From the NCBI GenBank assembly GCA_016584305.1, contig JACEEZ010015176.1, positions 62,001 to 126,000 on the forward strand: a stretch of 64,000 bases of DNA, in the 5' to 3' direction. This stretch comes from Chionoecetes opilio. Lineage: Eukaryota; Arthropoda; Malacostraca; Decapoda; Majidae. This document shows positions 21,633-32,768 of this stretch, piece by piece; the first letter of the stretch is position 1; the number at the start of each line of letters is the position of its first letter. The notes below the pieces were generated by a model that did not search any database, had not been told where the DNA came from, and worked only from the letters and a program-made list of their open reading frames with translations. Both the position numbers and the translations under genes were made by a program.

Positions 21633-22905
21633 GGGCAGGGATGCTCGAAAATCCCCTTCGTGGGCAACTTACGATGTAGGGACAATAACCTTACGAGGTT
21701 TGGCTGGGGGCCTACCCGGCCCGTCACCCGGGGGTACGGTTATCGTGGCCCTCTGGGGGGATTAGGGATTTTCTGGGGATATTTTTGGGGAAAATTCTGC
21801 TAACCAATCACAGAGCAGCCCCCTTTGACGCGGCCTTATCTACCCAAATCATCTGCTCTCAGCTGTCAGGGAGGCCGTAAAAAATTTAAAAAGAGACTTA
21901 AAATCCCGTGTTATGCAAAAATGGGCCTCTTTCGAGAATCGTCCCCGGACCTTTTTTAACCTAATAATCTACAACCTTAAAACCAACCTATCAAAAACCC
22001 TTTCCCTACCAAAACCCAACCAAAAACATTTTACCTAAACACTATGTTTTCCCGGGTGTTGAGCAAAGATAGGCTTTTTTTCCGAAAGGGCCGATTTTCT
22101 CACTATCGCCAGAATGTTCATAATACGTTTGCCCTTGCCTTTCAGGTAATATTCTCCCACTGATTACTACAGAGACGTACCCGGGGTATACCTTGGGTGC
22201 CTGATCATATTTGGGTCCGGTGCCCGAAATAGTTTTCTATAGACCCCTCGGGCCCCCGTAGTAGCCCTATCCGTGGCCCGGCGGTACTCTGTTTTTGTTT
22301 ACAAAACTCGCGTTCGCTCTTTTAGGGGGACAAGACACGGGGGGGGCTAACACCTCACTGGGGACACACCTGACACTTGTGTGGCAAAGGTATATAACTT
22401 TATAATATCCTTGCTTGTGTGTATTTCCCTGGTGTTACTAGTCGTCAGAAATTTGATCCCCCCCACCCCCCGCATCATTTTAGTGCCCAAAAAGGTATGT
22501 AACTTACGTTTTTATTCAAAGTCACCGATATATATATTTTAAAATATAGGTTTTTCCCTGAATTTAATTTTTTACAAGTACTATGGTATTGTATGTTAAA
22601 AATTAAAATATATGGGGTCAAAGAAGCATAAAAACATCACTTTTTAAAAAGGCAACTAAATGACTATAAAACACATAAAAATAAAGTTAGTGATACAAAT
22701 TTTAAAAGTATTGTTTGTTGCGTCTAGCCACTTCAAATTTCACTCCCTTTTTGGGAGTTAAGGGTGCTCCCCACCACCCCTTTGCCTCCGGTCCCGTAGC
22801 AAGTGAAAAAAAGGTTTTTAGCATCTCCCCTTTGAGGCGCTACGGGGTAAAGTCCCTTAGGGGGTACTTTCGGGGGCCCCTAACTCTTTCGAGCATCTCT
22901 CCCCA
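21633..22905 (+). mobile_element. 1.3-kb TIR element, copy 3 (inserted in Copia)
   Basis: Starts GGGCAGGGATGCTCGAAAATCC and ends CTTTCGAGCATCTCTCCCC. It is collinear with copies 1 and 2 throughout, including the nitrogenous core 'aaccaatcacagagcag' and 'cacttcaaatttcactccct'. It is much more diverged, mostly by lengthened C/G/T runs. Confidence 0.8.
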
Positions 22906-23216
22906 GGGCAAGATTCGTGGAAGGGTGTTGATCTACAAAAGTCAGCTCGGGCATTATCTATTGCCGATATCAGCGTGACAAGGCTGGAGTTAGGGGGGAA
23001 TGTTTCTTTGGCTGCTGGAAGGGGGGGGATGTGAAGAAGACGCTTTTAAAAATTCACGGCATTTGGGCATGGACACCCCACATCAGCAAGCTTACAAAAT
23101 CATCATAAGCAGGGATTGAAATTCAGAACTGGAACGTGCTGTCCAAAGGTAAACCGAGGAGTGTGAGGTTTTTATTTAAAAATTTTGGAAGGCTAAGCCA
23201 TTCCCATAGTTAGCAT
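22906..23216 (+). pseudogene. Copia pre-integrase region, piece 5
   Basis: Reads RGRVLIYKSQLGHYLLPI, then after shifts NVSLAAG, KKTLLKIHG, and AGIEIQ. This is the GAG-pre-integrase block, where the family has LLKLHxQFGH and an N-terminal zinc-binding His/Cys set. The sequence then fades through AKPFPIV into the integrase start. It stops at GTTAGCAT, which is repeated at 25557, where integrase continues with SMPMASK. Confidence 0.7.
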
Positions 23217-23539
23217 CCACTGATCTATATAACATTGGCTCGCGGGAGTGGCGTGGGCTAGAGCTGTGGCCGAGAAACTGAAGTCACCAGCCGCCATCTT
23301 GTCATAACCACAACAATACTGGGGCGCCCCGGCCAGGCAGTGGGCTGGGTGTTGGCTGCTGGCATGTGAATAGCCTATATTACCACCCCTACTAACTACG
23401 TGCTCTGTGTGCGCGATCCATACTAACTACTACTACTATTACTACCATACTACTACTAGTACCACCCTACAACTACGTGTTAACACCTACTATGAACTTC
23501 CAAACCTAGTTGCAGACGTCGATACCTGCCAAGGTCATT

Positions 23540-23935
23540 TATTTTACGGTGATACACAGACCAATACGGTGTGGTTGCGAGGGGCGTCGGTAAACGGGTC
23601 CAGTGACCGGTGTCTTGCGAGGCCGTACAGGTGTGTAGTGTGACAGGTGGTGTTGTTGCGTAGGCCCGTACAGGGTGTAGTGACAGGTTCTTACGAGCCC
23701 GTACAGGTGTGGTATGTACTAGGTGTCCCGTTTGCGAGGGGCCGTACATGGTGTATAGTGACAGGTGGGTGTTTGCGAGGCCATACAGGTGTGTAGTGAA
23801 CAGGTGTGTTGCGAGGAGGACCGTACAGGTGTGTAGTACAGGTGTCCTTGCGAGGCCGTACAGGTGTGTATGACAGGTGTGTGCCGTGAGGGGTGTCCGT
23901 TACAGGTGTGTAGTGACGTGTGGTGTATGTGGTAA
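23540..23935. repeat. Minisatellite, ~35-bp unit
   Basis: Ten or so imperfect units of 'ttgcgaggccgtacaggtgtgtagtgacaggtg' with indels. A TACTAC tract precedes it at 23420-23465. Confidence 0.75.
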
Positions 23936-23974
23936 GAGCGAGAGGCTAAGAGTGTGGCATTTGTTAGCACCCGA

Positions 23975-24115
23975 GTGTGTGTGTGTCGACCTAATGAGCG
24001 AACGCTCAGTTCTCGTCCACGTGTAAACGGCGCAGCCCCGTACCGCCGCGGCCACGGTACGTCGGCTAGCACACAGTGGTCCTCTCTCTCTGAAGCTACT
24101 CTCGGGATTACAGGA
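23975..24115. repeat. Fragment related to the 1.3-kb element
   Basis: 'cctaatgagcgaacgctcagttctcgtccac' and 'accgccgcggccacggtacg' match the inverted strand of copy 1 (about 1800-1915) and copy 2 (9550-9640). It shows that the two element families share a module. Confidence 0.6.
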
Positions 24116-24484
24116 GTTTAAATTAATCAAAACCCTTTGGCCTAATCAAAAACCTTTCTTAATTAGGTATATTGATGCTGTTCGAAAGTAGTTAAGGTTT
24201 CGTACACTGATTATGTGTGTATTTTCGTACATACCTGGGTGTCGTTTCGTACTCTAGTAGTCAAGTTCCAACTCTTGCAGCTGAGTGTACGAAACGACTA
24301 TGGTCTCACTTCATATAGACTACGAAACAACATTTTGTAATTATTGGTGACCTTGGTTTTTGCGGGGGTCCGTGTTTAAGAGGACATCAAACTACTTTTT
24401 CTTTGGCCTACAACTAGGTGCTTGTTGCAATGGAGATAGTTATTTTGCGCAACCCCCCCCCCCGCGTCGCGCCAAAAAAAACAA

Positions 24485-24850
24485 ATAATATTAATGAAAC
24501 CTAACCTTTACCTTATAAGGTTTTTAATAAACCTAACTAGCTACCTGTAAAGGTTTTAATGAAACCTAAACCCTGCTTTATAGGTTTTAATGTAAACCTA
24601 ACCTAACTTACAGGTATTTTAATTAACCCTAACCTAACCTTATAGGTTTGTAATGAAACCTATCCCTAACCTTAATAGGTTTTAATGAACTAACGCGTAG
24701 CTAGCCTTAAAGGTTTTAATGAAAACCTAACCTAGCTTTATAGGTTTTAAGGAAACCTAAACCTAACCTTAAAGGTTTTAATGAAACCTAACCTAACCTT
24801 ATATAGGTTTTTTGTTAATCAAACCTACCTAGCTTTAACCAAAGGTATAC
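24485..24850. repeat. Minisatellite, ~30-bp unit 'aacctaaccttataggttttaatgaa'
   Basis: About twelve imperfect units, each with internal symmetry (CCTAAC..AGGTT). It is TTAGG-like in composition but is not a telomere array. Confidence 0.75.
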
Positions 24851-25134
24851 TTTTTTTCCTTTTTTTTTTTCTTCCGCAAAATAAAGCTTCTCCATTTAGA
24901 ACTAAGCACCGCTGTTATTGTTGAGCTGGGTGAAAGCGCTAATGATCATTTGTGATCCCTAACCGCACTCAGGTCCTGCTTCCGTTCCCCATACTTGGTT
25001 ACCAAGTATAAAAATAACATACTTATTCTATATCTACTTATATAAAAAAAAGTGTCTCCCGTACTCCACCTTTTATTTTTTTTTAACTAGACTTGGAATG
25101 ACTGGATGGGTAGATGGATTAAGAGTGATGGGCT

Positions 25135-25282
25135 GGGTGGGGAGTGGGTGTGGGTGTGCGGTGTGTGTGTGGTTTGGGGTGGTGGGTGTGTGTTGGGTGT
25201 GTGGTGGGTGTGTGTGGGTGGGTGTGTGGTGTGGTTGTGGTTGGGTGTGTGGTTGTGGGTGACGTGTGTGTGTGTGGTGTAC
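25135..25282. repeat. (GT)n/(GGTGTG)n microsatellite
   Basis: G/T-only tract. The Cys/Val- and His/Thr-rich frames across it are artefacts. Confidence 0.9.
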
Positions 25283-25556
25283 TCCACAGAGGTGGAAAGG
25301 AATTTGCCACTTCCAGGTCCTGGTCTGTTTGTACATGAATACTATAGCCGCACAGCTTGGCATGACGAGTCCGATCACACAATACCAGTGCCAGACAGAA
25401 GCACAGTTGGCATGACGAGGCGATAACACAGCCAGACAGCAACGCGAGCCGCAGAACACAAGGCTTTGTTTTGTGGTTACGTGGCAAGATGGCGGAACAA
25501 GCTTGGAACCATTGCTGAGCCAGGCTCCGTGCGAATCCATGTTATATAGATCAGTG

Positions 25557-26266
25557 GTTAGCATGCCTATGGCATCTAAATTGAATGAGGTCATTGCTAT
25601 GGACCTAAAGGCCTGGGGCAATAAATATTTTCTGGTTGTTGTTGATTTGGCAACTAGATACTGTACGGCAACAGTAATTGGTGATAAACGTGCGTCCACC
25701 ATTATCAAGGCTGTGTTTCAGAGCTGGATTGTTACATTCGGTGCGCCTGGAAAGATCCTAACGGACAATGGCTGTGAGTTCAACAATGAAGATATGAGGT
25801 CATTTGGAGAGGCATTCAACATTAAGATTATGACAACCTCAGCGGAGAGTCCCTGGAGCAATGATGTGTGCGAACGTTTAAATGCAGTGATCGGTGATAT
25901 CGTAAGGAAAATTATGGCAGACAGCAAGTGTGACTTGGGTGTGGCTTTGGCCTGGGCAGTATCAGCGAGAAATGCCCTAACCAACTTTACGGGTTTTTCC
26001 CCTAATCAGCTAGTTTTTGGTCACAACCCTGGATTGCCTACTGTGTTTACGAATGACCCTCCAGCATTGGAATCTGCTTCGGCATCAGACATTGTGAGAA
26101 ACAATTTAAATGCTCTTCACTTGGCAAGACAAGAGTTTGTTAAGATTGAATCAGGTGAACGCTTGGCGAGGGCTTTGCGACACAACATACGTTCAAGCAA
26201 CCTTAATGATGTGCAGAATGGAGATGAGGTGTTCTACAAGAGAAACAACAGTAGTGAGTGGCACTC
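25557..26266 (+). pseudogene. Copia integrase core, piece 6
   Basis: Starts in the GTTAGCAT duplication and reads SMPMASKLNEVIAMDLKAWG. The catalytic triad is visible: D in AMDLK, D in LTDNGCEF, E in NDVCERLNAV. The last two are separated by 35 residues, as in retroviral-type integrases. The rest, to GDEVFYKRNNSSEWHS, is open in one frame. Its job was inserting the cDNA into the host genome. The C-terminal domain is split off by the copied segment at 26267. Confidence 0.9.
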
Positions 26267-26623
26267 AAATTGGATAGCCACACATACCTGGCCAGACATA
26301 GCCTTTGATGTGTGCGAATTGAGTGTGGCATGTAGTCGGGCGATCGTGGCTGATCTTCTGCGGCTTAACAAGGTGATAGGAAGAGTGAAGACAGATATTG
26401 TGAAGTTATATATGCTAAAGATGGAGGAACTGGAAGATTGCTAGTTGGAGTGCTTTTCAGCAGTGGCGGGGCGCGGTACCAAATTTTTGGGGGGGTGTTA
26501 CGCGGTACTGCGGTACCTCAGCATGCCCAGTGCGTTACGGCGGTACTGTGGTATTTTTTCAGGGCCCCCTGGTGCGTTCCGCGGTACTGCGGTACTGCTG
26601 GTAGCGTTTATCTGGTTTCTAAA
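26267..26623 (+). repeat. Copied RT/MITE segment inserted in integrase
   Basis: This piece duplicates 27953-28305 in direct orientation: the last ~190 bp of the Copia RT region (WIATHTWPDIAFDVCELSV...) plus the first ~160 bp of the hAT MITE, ending at TGGTTTCTAAA. Integrase continues directly after it (IVIVIGKDGKQ). The junctions share only AAATT/AAA microhomology. Because it contains MITE sequence, it was copied after the MITE landed. Confidence 0.85.
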
Positions 26624-28146
26624 ATTGTAATTGTAATTGGCAAGGATGGAAAGCAGATTTTGGTGAGACATGGGGGTGTCTATGGGAGAGTTCACGAGTG
26701 TCGGTTGGTGCGTGCTCCAGGTAGGGACTCGACAGCTGGAGGAGATATTGACAATATTCAGACTGTGCAGAAAGAGGACAAGAAAACAGGACCATCATCG
26801 AAGGAGTATCCACCTGATGAGGAGTCGGAGAGTGGGGTGAGAGTGAGCCTGAAGTCGGTGATGATTCAAGCGAGTCAAGCGAACCAGGCCTTGAGTCAGC
26901 TCCAAATCAGCCTACAAGACTCACCTCTGGTCAACGAATACAGGGTGTACGAACTGAGAGCGGTGAATTGGTGTCTGGGCGTGTGGTGGGTAGAGCTGGT
27001 AAGGCCACCGGAAAATATAAGGACTGTTATAATTTTAGGTAGGACTTGGATGGAAGCATCTCCTGGGCAGATCTGAACAGGGACTTTAGCACTTGGGAGG
27101 TGGTCGATGATACTACAGAGATAATGGTTCTTTTCAACTCAGAGGAGGTGCTGTGTGCCAAGGAGAAAGAGATTATAAACTGGCAAGAAAATGATGTATA
27201 TGAGGAGGTGGAAGATGTTGAACAGGTGGCATTCTTGGTATGGTGGGTTGTGACAGAAAAAGTCAAAGGAGGACAGACAGTGGTGAAGGCACGTTTGGTT
27301 GCGAGGGGATTCAAAGAGGACAAAGGTGAAATTCGGAAAGATTCGCCTACATGTTCTAAGGAAGCGGTGCGTTTGGCACTAGCAATTGCTGCTTCCACCG
27401 GTTGGAACTGTCACTCCCTAGATGTGAAAGCTGCCTATTTGCAGGGTAACGAGATTGGGAGAGTTGTACATCTAAGACCTCCGCCGGAGTTTGCTGATGG
27501 ACAACTATGGAAGCTGAAGAAGACTGTTTACGGTTTGTGTGATGCGGGCTAGACATTGGTACCTGCGAGTGAAAAATCAGTTACTAGATCTCGGAGCTAT
27601 GGTGTCTGCACTGGATTCAGCGTTGTTCTCCTGGAGATGTAACGGCAAGGTTGAAGGTGTGGTGTGTATTTACGTGGATGATTTTCTTTGGACTGGGACT
27701 CCTGATTTCATGAAGAAGAAGCATGTGATAGACCCGTTAAGTCAAGTTTTCCTCATCGGTAGCACCGTCCAAGGCATTTAAGTATGTGGGTCTGAACATT
27801 GTCTCCTATGAGGATGGAAGTATAACATTGGACCAGCTTCAGTATGCATCGACCTTGACTCCAGTACCAGTCTGCAGACAACGGGCAACTGTAAAATCGA
27901 GCGAATTGTCAGAGTCAGAAAGGTCGGAATATAGGGCTCTAGTGGGCCAATTAAATTGGATAGCCACGCATACCCTGCCAGACATAGCCTTTGATGTGTG
28001 CGAGTTGAGTGTGGCATGTAGTCGGGCGATCGTGGCTGATCTTCTGCGGCTTAATAAGGTGATAGCAAGAGTGAAGACAGATATTGTGAAGTAATATATG
28101 CCAAAGATGGAGGAACTGGAAGATTGCTACTTGGAGTGCTTTTCAG
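26624..28146 (+). pseudogene. Copia integrase C-terminus and reverse transcriptase, piece 7
   Basis: Begins IVIVIGKDGKQILVRHGG, the end of integrase, then an acidic linker and the RT. Visible RT blocks are KARLVARGFKED, SLDVKAAYLQGN (catalytic Asp), KLKKTVYGL and VCIYVDDFLW (YVDD catalytic pair). Lesions are an extra G near 27545 (YGL-CDA-G, stop), a one-base shift near 27765, and TAA at 28092, where the copied segment still has TTA. The last codons, LECFS, abut the MITE. Confidence 0.9.
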
Positions 28147-28673
28147 CAGTGGCGGGCGCGGTACCAAAATTTTGGGGGTGCGTTATGCGGTATTGCAGTA
28201 CCTCAGCATGCCCAGTGCGTTACGCGGTACTGTGGTACTTTTTCAGGGCCCCCTGGTGCGTTCCGCGGTACTGTGGTACTGCGGTAGCGTTATCTGGTTT
28301 CTAAAGCGGTACTGCAATACCAGAAAAAAATAGCTGTGCGATACCAAAAACACCTATATGTTAAAAAAAAGACAGTTGAAACACCAAAAATCACATTTCA
28401 ATACAAAAAATGACAACTGACAAGTCACACTGTAAAAAAACAAGTCTTCTGTCTTCACTTAGTCCTGCTCCACCTCCTCAGCTCAGCTTATTTGAAAAAA
28501 GGGTTAATTTATTTTTTGAAAAGTCGTCTTTGTCGGTACCGCGGAAAGTACCGCGGGAAATTTGAATGTGGTAGCGGTACTGCGGTACTTTCAGCGATCC
28601 TTTGCGGTACTGCGTTATGTGGCACCGGTTTGGTAGTGCGGTAGTACCGCAGTACCGCAAGTGCCCAGCTCTG
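28147..28673. mobile_element. hAT MITE with 8-bp duplication CTTTTCAG
   Basis: Left CAGTGGCGGGCGCGGTAC and right GTACCGCAAGTGCCCAGCTCTG form imperfect inverted ends. CTTTTCAG flanks it at 28139-28146 and 28674-28681. Many GCGGTAC motifs cluster near both ends. It separates the Copia RT from RNase H. No coding capacity. Confidence 0.88.
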
Positions 28674-29133
28674 CTTTTCAGATGCCTCGTTTGCCAACTT
28701 AGCGGGCAATGGGTCACAAGTAGGTTTTGCTATATTCTTACGGGACAATGGTGGGAAGAGATGTCCCGTTTACTGGCAGTCAAAGAAGATCAAGAGAGTT
28801 GTTAAATCCACCCTGTCCGCTGAGGCCCTGGCGCTGTTGGAGTGTGCTGAGACAGCAGTGTATCTGGCTAAGCTTCTGCATGAAATCTCCAACTGTGGGA
28901 TTCTTAAGATAAGGTGTTTCACAGATAACAAGAGCCTGGTAGATGCTCTTCACTCGTGTCGGTGTGTAGAAGATAGGAGACTGCGGATTGACATTGCTGT
29001 GTTATGTGATATGTTGGAGCGTGGAGAGGTTACCGAAGTGGCTTGGGTGGATAAGTCTGGACAACTAGCTGATTGCCTCACCAAGAAGGGGGCATCAACC
29101 GAGCGACTGCGAGCTGCAGTCGGTCGGAACTAG
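28674..29133 (+). pseudogene. Copia RNase H, piece 8
   Basis: Reads FSDASFANLAGN (first catalytic Asp), STLSAEALALLECAE (Glu) and RCFTDNKSLVDAL (Asp), ending QLADCLTKKG and a TAG at 29131. This is the typical Copia RNase H tail that degrades the RNA template during cDNA synthesis. A frameshift occurs near 28790 (SKKIKRVVKS). Otherwise it is well preserved. Confidence 0.88.
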
Positions 29134-29327
29134 AATAGCTGTCCAGGGGGAAGAAGCTATGTATTGGGATACTTATTTCGAAGAAAGTGGAAGAAGCAGC
29201 TATGTATTTGGATACATATTCGTGGTCCTTCCCAAGAACTGGGAAGAAGAACCTATGTATTTGGATACATATTTTGTGGTCCTTCACAAGCACTGGGAAG
29301 AAGAGAAGAAGGACGGAAGTGTTGTCA
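29134..29327 (+). repeat. Copia 3' untranslated repeats
   Basis: 'ctatgtatttggatacatattcgtggtccttc' occurs about three times in tandem with variation, between the RNase H stop and the polypurine tract. Confidence 0.7.
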
Positions 29328-29349
29328 ACTAAGAAGAGAAGGACGAGAG
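29328..29349 (+). other. Copia polypurine tract
   Basis: AAGAAGAGAAGGACGAGAG lies directly before the 3' LTR, where plus-strand priming occurs in LTR elements. Confidence 0.7.
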
Positions 29350-29423
29350 TGTTGATGTGTGGAACAAGGGTGAACTCCTTTTGAATATGGAGCCCTATGA
29401 CGTCATGACATGACATCCCTGTC
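29350..29423 (+). repeat. Copia 3' LTR, left part
   Basis: Starts TGTTGATGTGTGGAAC and matches the 5' LTR up to CATCCCTGTC, where the Gypsy insertion begins. The rest of the LTR is at 37202-37275. Confidence 0.88.
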
Positions 29424-29431
29424 TCATCCAC

Positions 29432-30036
29432 TGTCGCCACTGTTAGTGCCGCGTTCTTGCTAAGCACCTTTTGCCATGCACGTTGGTCATGCATGGGTTG
29501 GAATAATCAGTCGGTTATCTTTCTTGGTTTTAATAAAGGATAACAAAGTACTTTCATTCACTTGTAGTATTCAGGGACTCTCACTTTCACTCTGTGTTCA
29601 CTCGCGTGTAGAATGTTCAATGTCTCTCACTCTGTCTCTCGTGTTCACTCTGTCTCACGGATGTTTGAATCGTGAGGTGGCCTCGCACACTCAGTCACGT
29701 GTGTGTCTTTCGTGGACCAAAAGTTATCTGCCCAAAAAGTGAGAGTCTTTTCACAACTAACCTATGAACATGACATCACGTCACGTCACGTTTTGGAGCT
29801 ACCAATAAGAGACAAGACATACACTGTCCTCCCTTTCTCTTCAGCCAATCATGAAAGGCAAGGAAAGGCTGAATTTACACTTTTCGTTATCTAAACCTAA
29901 ATCTTTGTTTTGACAAGCAGGAAGAATTATCGGTTTTACAAGAATTCTGGCGTACATTTTCTCGCTCTCTCTCTCGCTAATAAATCAATCTAGCTAACTT
30001 ATTTCTATCCTTATTCAGACTAAAACACCTATTACA
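29432..30036 (-). repeat. Gypsy 3' LTR
   Basis: On the minus strand it begins TGTAATAGGTGTTTTAG and ends GGCACTAACAGTGGCGACA. About 605 bp; matches 36618-37201. Confidence 0.9.
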
Positions 30037-30838
30037 GGGCTCGGCAGGCTACCGCTTGTCGTCCCGACAAGACTTCTGTTTTCACTAATTTGCGAGCAAT
30101 GCATGATGAAATATTTCTATCTTAATTCATATTTCCTGACTGAATCTAAATGCAGTTATCATTCTATCATATTATACCATCTAAGTAATTAATTATGTTA
30201 CGTTGCTTGATAAAACCTATGACAGGGTTCGGGTCATGAAGAACATGTTTGTGTGATGATGCAACTTGATGTGTAGTGGCTTCTTGTACATAAAGAACAT
30301 TTCTAGGAATCCAATAAGTAATGATAATTAGTAGTACAATTAACAGGATGTACCAATTTGACTGTTAAGCTATTCTTTTCCACCAGTATTCTGTCCTTGA
30401 TTTATGTCAGGGTGTCTCAATTGTAGATAATCTTTTCTATTTCCAAGGGGATTCACACAGATTGGTTAACAACAATCAAAATTTCTACCTTCCTAACTAA
30501 GGCTCTGGGCCTCACAGGGTCCCAGGCCGGTGTTAGGCATCCTAACAAAATTCATGTCAACAACCTCAGGTTTTCTGTAAAAGGAGTTACAATCTACACC
30601 TAGTTCCAATAACAATTAATTTACATATGCTTCAAATTCGTCTTGTAAGAGAATTTCTGTTACGTTACAAACTAACATAACTTGGTTGGAATCCTTTTCA
30701 CTAAATTCCTTGCAATAGCTGTGCAATTTCTTTCTGTACTCATGTGTTTCATTTGTGTCATTTAACATGTCTACATTACTATTTGGTGTACTTATGTTTG
30801 TTTCTTCTATTGAATTTTCAGGTGACCTTTCTACGTCA
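30037..30838 (-). other. Gypsy region between integrase and 3' LTR
   Basis: No open frame of note; the position where some Gypsy elements carry env. I see no transmembrane or cysteine-rich coding segment, so an env gene is absent or lost. Confidence 0.55.
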
Positions 30839-31939
30839 TTATGTGTTGTCTATCTGTGTCTCTCTAGTCATATTTGTTTTCTTAAGGTGATCTGCATGTT
30901 TGATTATTTCCTCTCCCGAGTCTAGAGATTGAATCTTGAACTTGTTTCCTCCTGCACTTGCAATTATTTTATAAGGACCTTTAAACTTGGGTGATAACTT
31001 ATTACTGTGGGCAATAGGTACATGGAGTTTTGCCATTACTAAATCTCCATGTCGTAACTTTACATCGCGTGCCGTTTTATGTTGCTGTTTCTGCATTTCC
31101 TCTGAGTATTCTTTCATGTGGCTTCTTACTCTCTGGTGAATGACTTGAAATTTGTGTAATCTATTTGCCACGTAATCATCCTGATTATACACAGGCTTGG
31201 GTTCTGCATCTAAGAGTTCATATGGAAGAACTTTATCTTCCCCAAACAATATGTAATGTGACGTTTCTCCGGTGGCTGAGTTTATCTGGGAGTTCAGTGC
31301 ACATTTGACATGTGGGATCCACGTATCCCATGCCATACTGTACGGATCAATTAGACTCCTCAAACAGGTTATTACTTTGCGATTCAGTCTTTCTACTACT
31401 CCATTACTCTGAGGTCTATAGGCTTGTACATTTATTTTCTTGATGTTAAATAATTTACATAGTCCTTCTAGTATCTGCTTGTTGAACTCTGTACCGTTGT
31501 CTGACACAATTACCTTTGGTGTCGTGAAATTGCAAATTATTTGCTCGAATATTATTGATGCGACCGTTTCAGCCTTTTTATTATTCATGGGCTGTATGAT
31601 GCAATATCGGGAAAAATAGTCGATGGCGACTAGCAAGTATTTGTATCCATTTTCTGACAGTGGAAGCTCGAGTGTATCGATGTGAACTCTTTCCCATGGT
31701 TTCTGGGGTATAGGGTACGTTAGCATTGGTGCTGGGGAACGCGTGTTACCCTTCACTTCGGCGCAAATCGTGCAGTTATCTACGTGGAAATATATGTCTT
31801 TTCTCATGCCGGGCCAGAAGTACTTTAGTTGTGCTTGCTTGTAAGTCTTATCTTTTCCGGGGTGTCCGCTGTGGGCACTGTTATGGAGCATCTTTAATAC
31901 TTCTGGGACTAGTGTCTGAGGGATTACTAATTGTTTCAC
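30839..31939 (-). CDS. Gypsy integrase
   Basis: 366 codons open. The N-terminal HHCC zinc domain has H19, H23, C56 and C59. The core triad is D88 (HIDTLEL), D147 (VSDNGTEF) and E183 (NGVVERLNR), giving the D-x35-E spacing that marks active retroviral-type integrases. Near the C-terminus KLSPKFKGPYKI is a GPY/F module; no chromodomain follows. The product joins element cDNA to host DNA. In the original polyprotein this follows RNase H. A frameshift near 31900 now separates it, so the ATG here is not the natural start. Confidence 0.88.
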   Translation of the reverse strand: MKQLVIPQTLVPEVLKMLHNSAHSGHPGKDKTYKQAQLKYFWPGMRKDIYFHVDNCTICAEVKGNTRSPAPMLTYPIPQKPWERVHIDTLELPLSENGYKYLLVAIDYFSRYCIIQPMNNKKAETVASIIFEQIICNFTTPKVIVSDNGTEFNKQILEGLCKLFNIKKINVQAYRPQSNGVVERLNRKVITCLRSLIDPYSMAWDTWIPHVKCALNSQINSATGETSHYILFGEDKVLPYELLDAEPKPVYNQDDYVANRLHKFQVIHQRVRSHMKEYSEEMQKQQHKTARDVKLRHGDLVMAKLHVPIAHSNKLSPKFKGPYKIIASAGGNKFKIQSLDSGEEIIKHADHLKKTNMTRETQIDNT

Positions 31940-32768
31940 TATACCTCGTGTTACGTCTGCATACTATTTCTGCGTTTCTGTATAATAATTCCTTGCATAT
32001 TTCGAAATAGTTTATCTTGTATTTAGCGGGTAGTTGTGGTTCTTGACTACCTGTCGGGTCTGTTAGGTACGTTACTACTGTGCTCCACATGGCATCCTTT
32101 TCCAGTTCTGTGCTGACTAGGTCTGTATCTAGTGTGATTAATTCTTCAATACTACATATTGAGGTCATTACCTCTGTTTCTGGGCTAATGTTCCTCGAGA
32201 ATGCGTCTGCGGCTACGTTTTTCTTTCCTGGTATGTATTCAAAACTGACTTCGTAATTCTGTAACGTCGTGAACCATCTGGCGAGTCTGCCTCTGAGGTT
32301 TTTGTGCTTGAACAGGTTCTGTATTGCCGTGTGATCAGTCCACACTCTTATCTTGTAACCTAGCAATGTGTCTCTAAATTTTTCTAGACAGTATATTACT
32401 GCTAAAGTCTCACATTCTGTGATGTTGTAATTCTTTTCTGCGGTTGTGCATAGTCTAGATGCATAAGCTATCGGTTGGAACGTTCCCTTTCTTTCCTGCA
32501 TTAATATTCCTCCTAGCCCTATATCTGAGGCGTCGGTGCATAGGATAAATTCCTTCGTGTAATCTGGGAAGATTAGTACTGGTGAATTGGTTAGTTTTGA
32601 TTTGAGCGTTTCAAATGCTTGCTCTTGAGCGTGTCCCCAAGTAAAAGTCTGATTATTTTTCAATAGTGTGTTTAGGGGTTGTGCTATATCGGCGTATCCC
32701 TTTATAAAGATTCTATAGTAACCTGTTAGACCAAGGAAACTTCTTCCTTTCTCAACTGTGGTTGGCAC
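31881..32768 (-). pseudogene. Gypsy RT end and RNase H
   Basis: Opens with RSFLGLTGYYRIFIKGYADI, the RT connection region. RNase H then carries FILCTDASDIGLGGIL (Asp), NITECETLAVIYCLEKF (Glu) and VWTDHTAIQNL (Asp). ADAFSRN follows, the usual end of RNase H. The frame shifts just before the integrase segment (VCRRNTRYSET versus the integrase frame). It removes template RNA during reverse transcription. Confidence 0.85.

Larger units (their letters stand above)
23217..25556. mobile_element. 2.3-kb TIR element with 8-bp duplication GTTAGCAT
   Basis: Inverted ends CACTGATCTATATAACAT (left, from 23218) and ATGTTATATAGATCAGTG (right). GTTAGCAT is present at 23209-23216 and 25557-25564, within the Copia codons for V-S-M. 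'ccgccatcttgtcataacc' on the left mirrors 'ggttacgtggcaagatggcgg' on the right. Eight-bp duplications fit hAT, P or Merlin groups; the superfamily is not resolved. The interior is tandem repeats with no transposase, so it is non-autonomous. Confidence 0.8.

Noticed and set aside
24485..24850. Interstitial telomere array
   Set aside because: Contains CCTAACC elements but the unit is ~30 bp, not TTAGG.
30037..30838. Gypsy envelope gene
   Set aside because: No adequate frame, signal peptide or membrane segment between integrase and the LTR.
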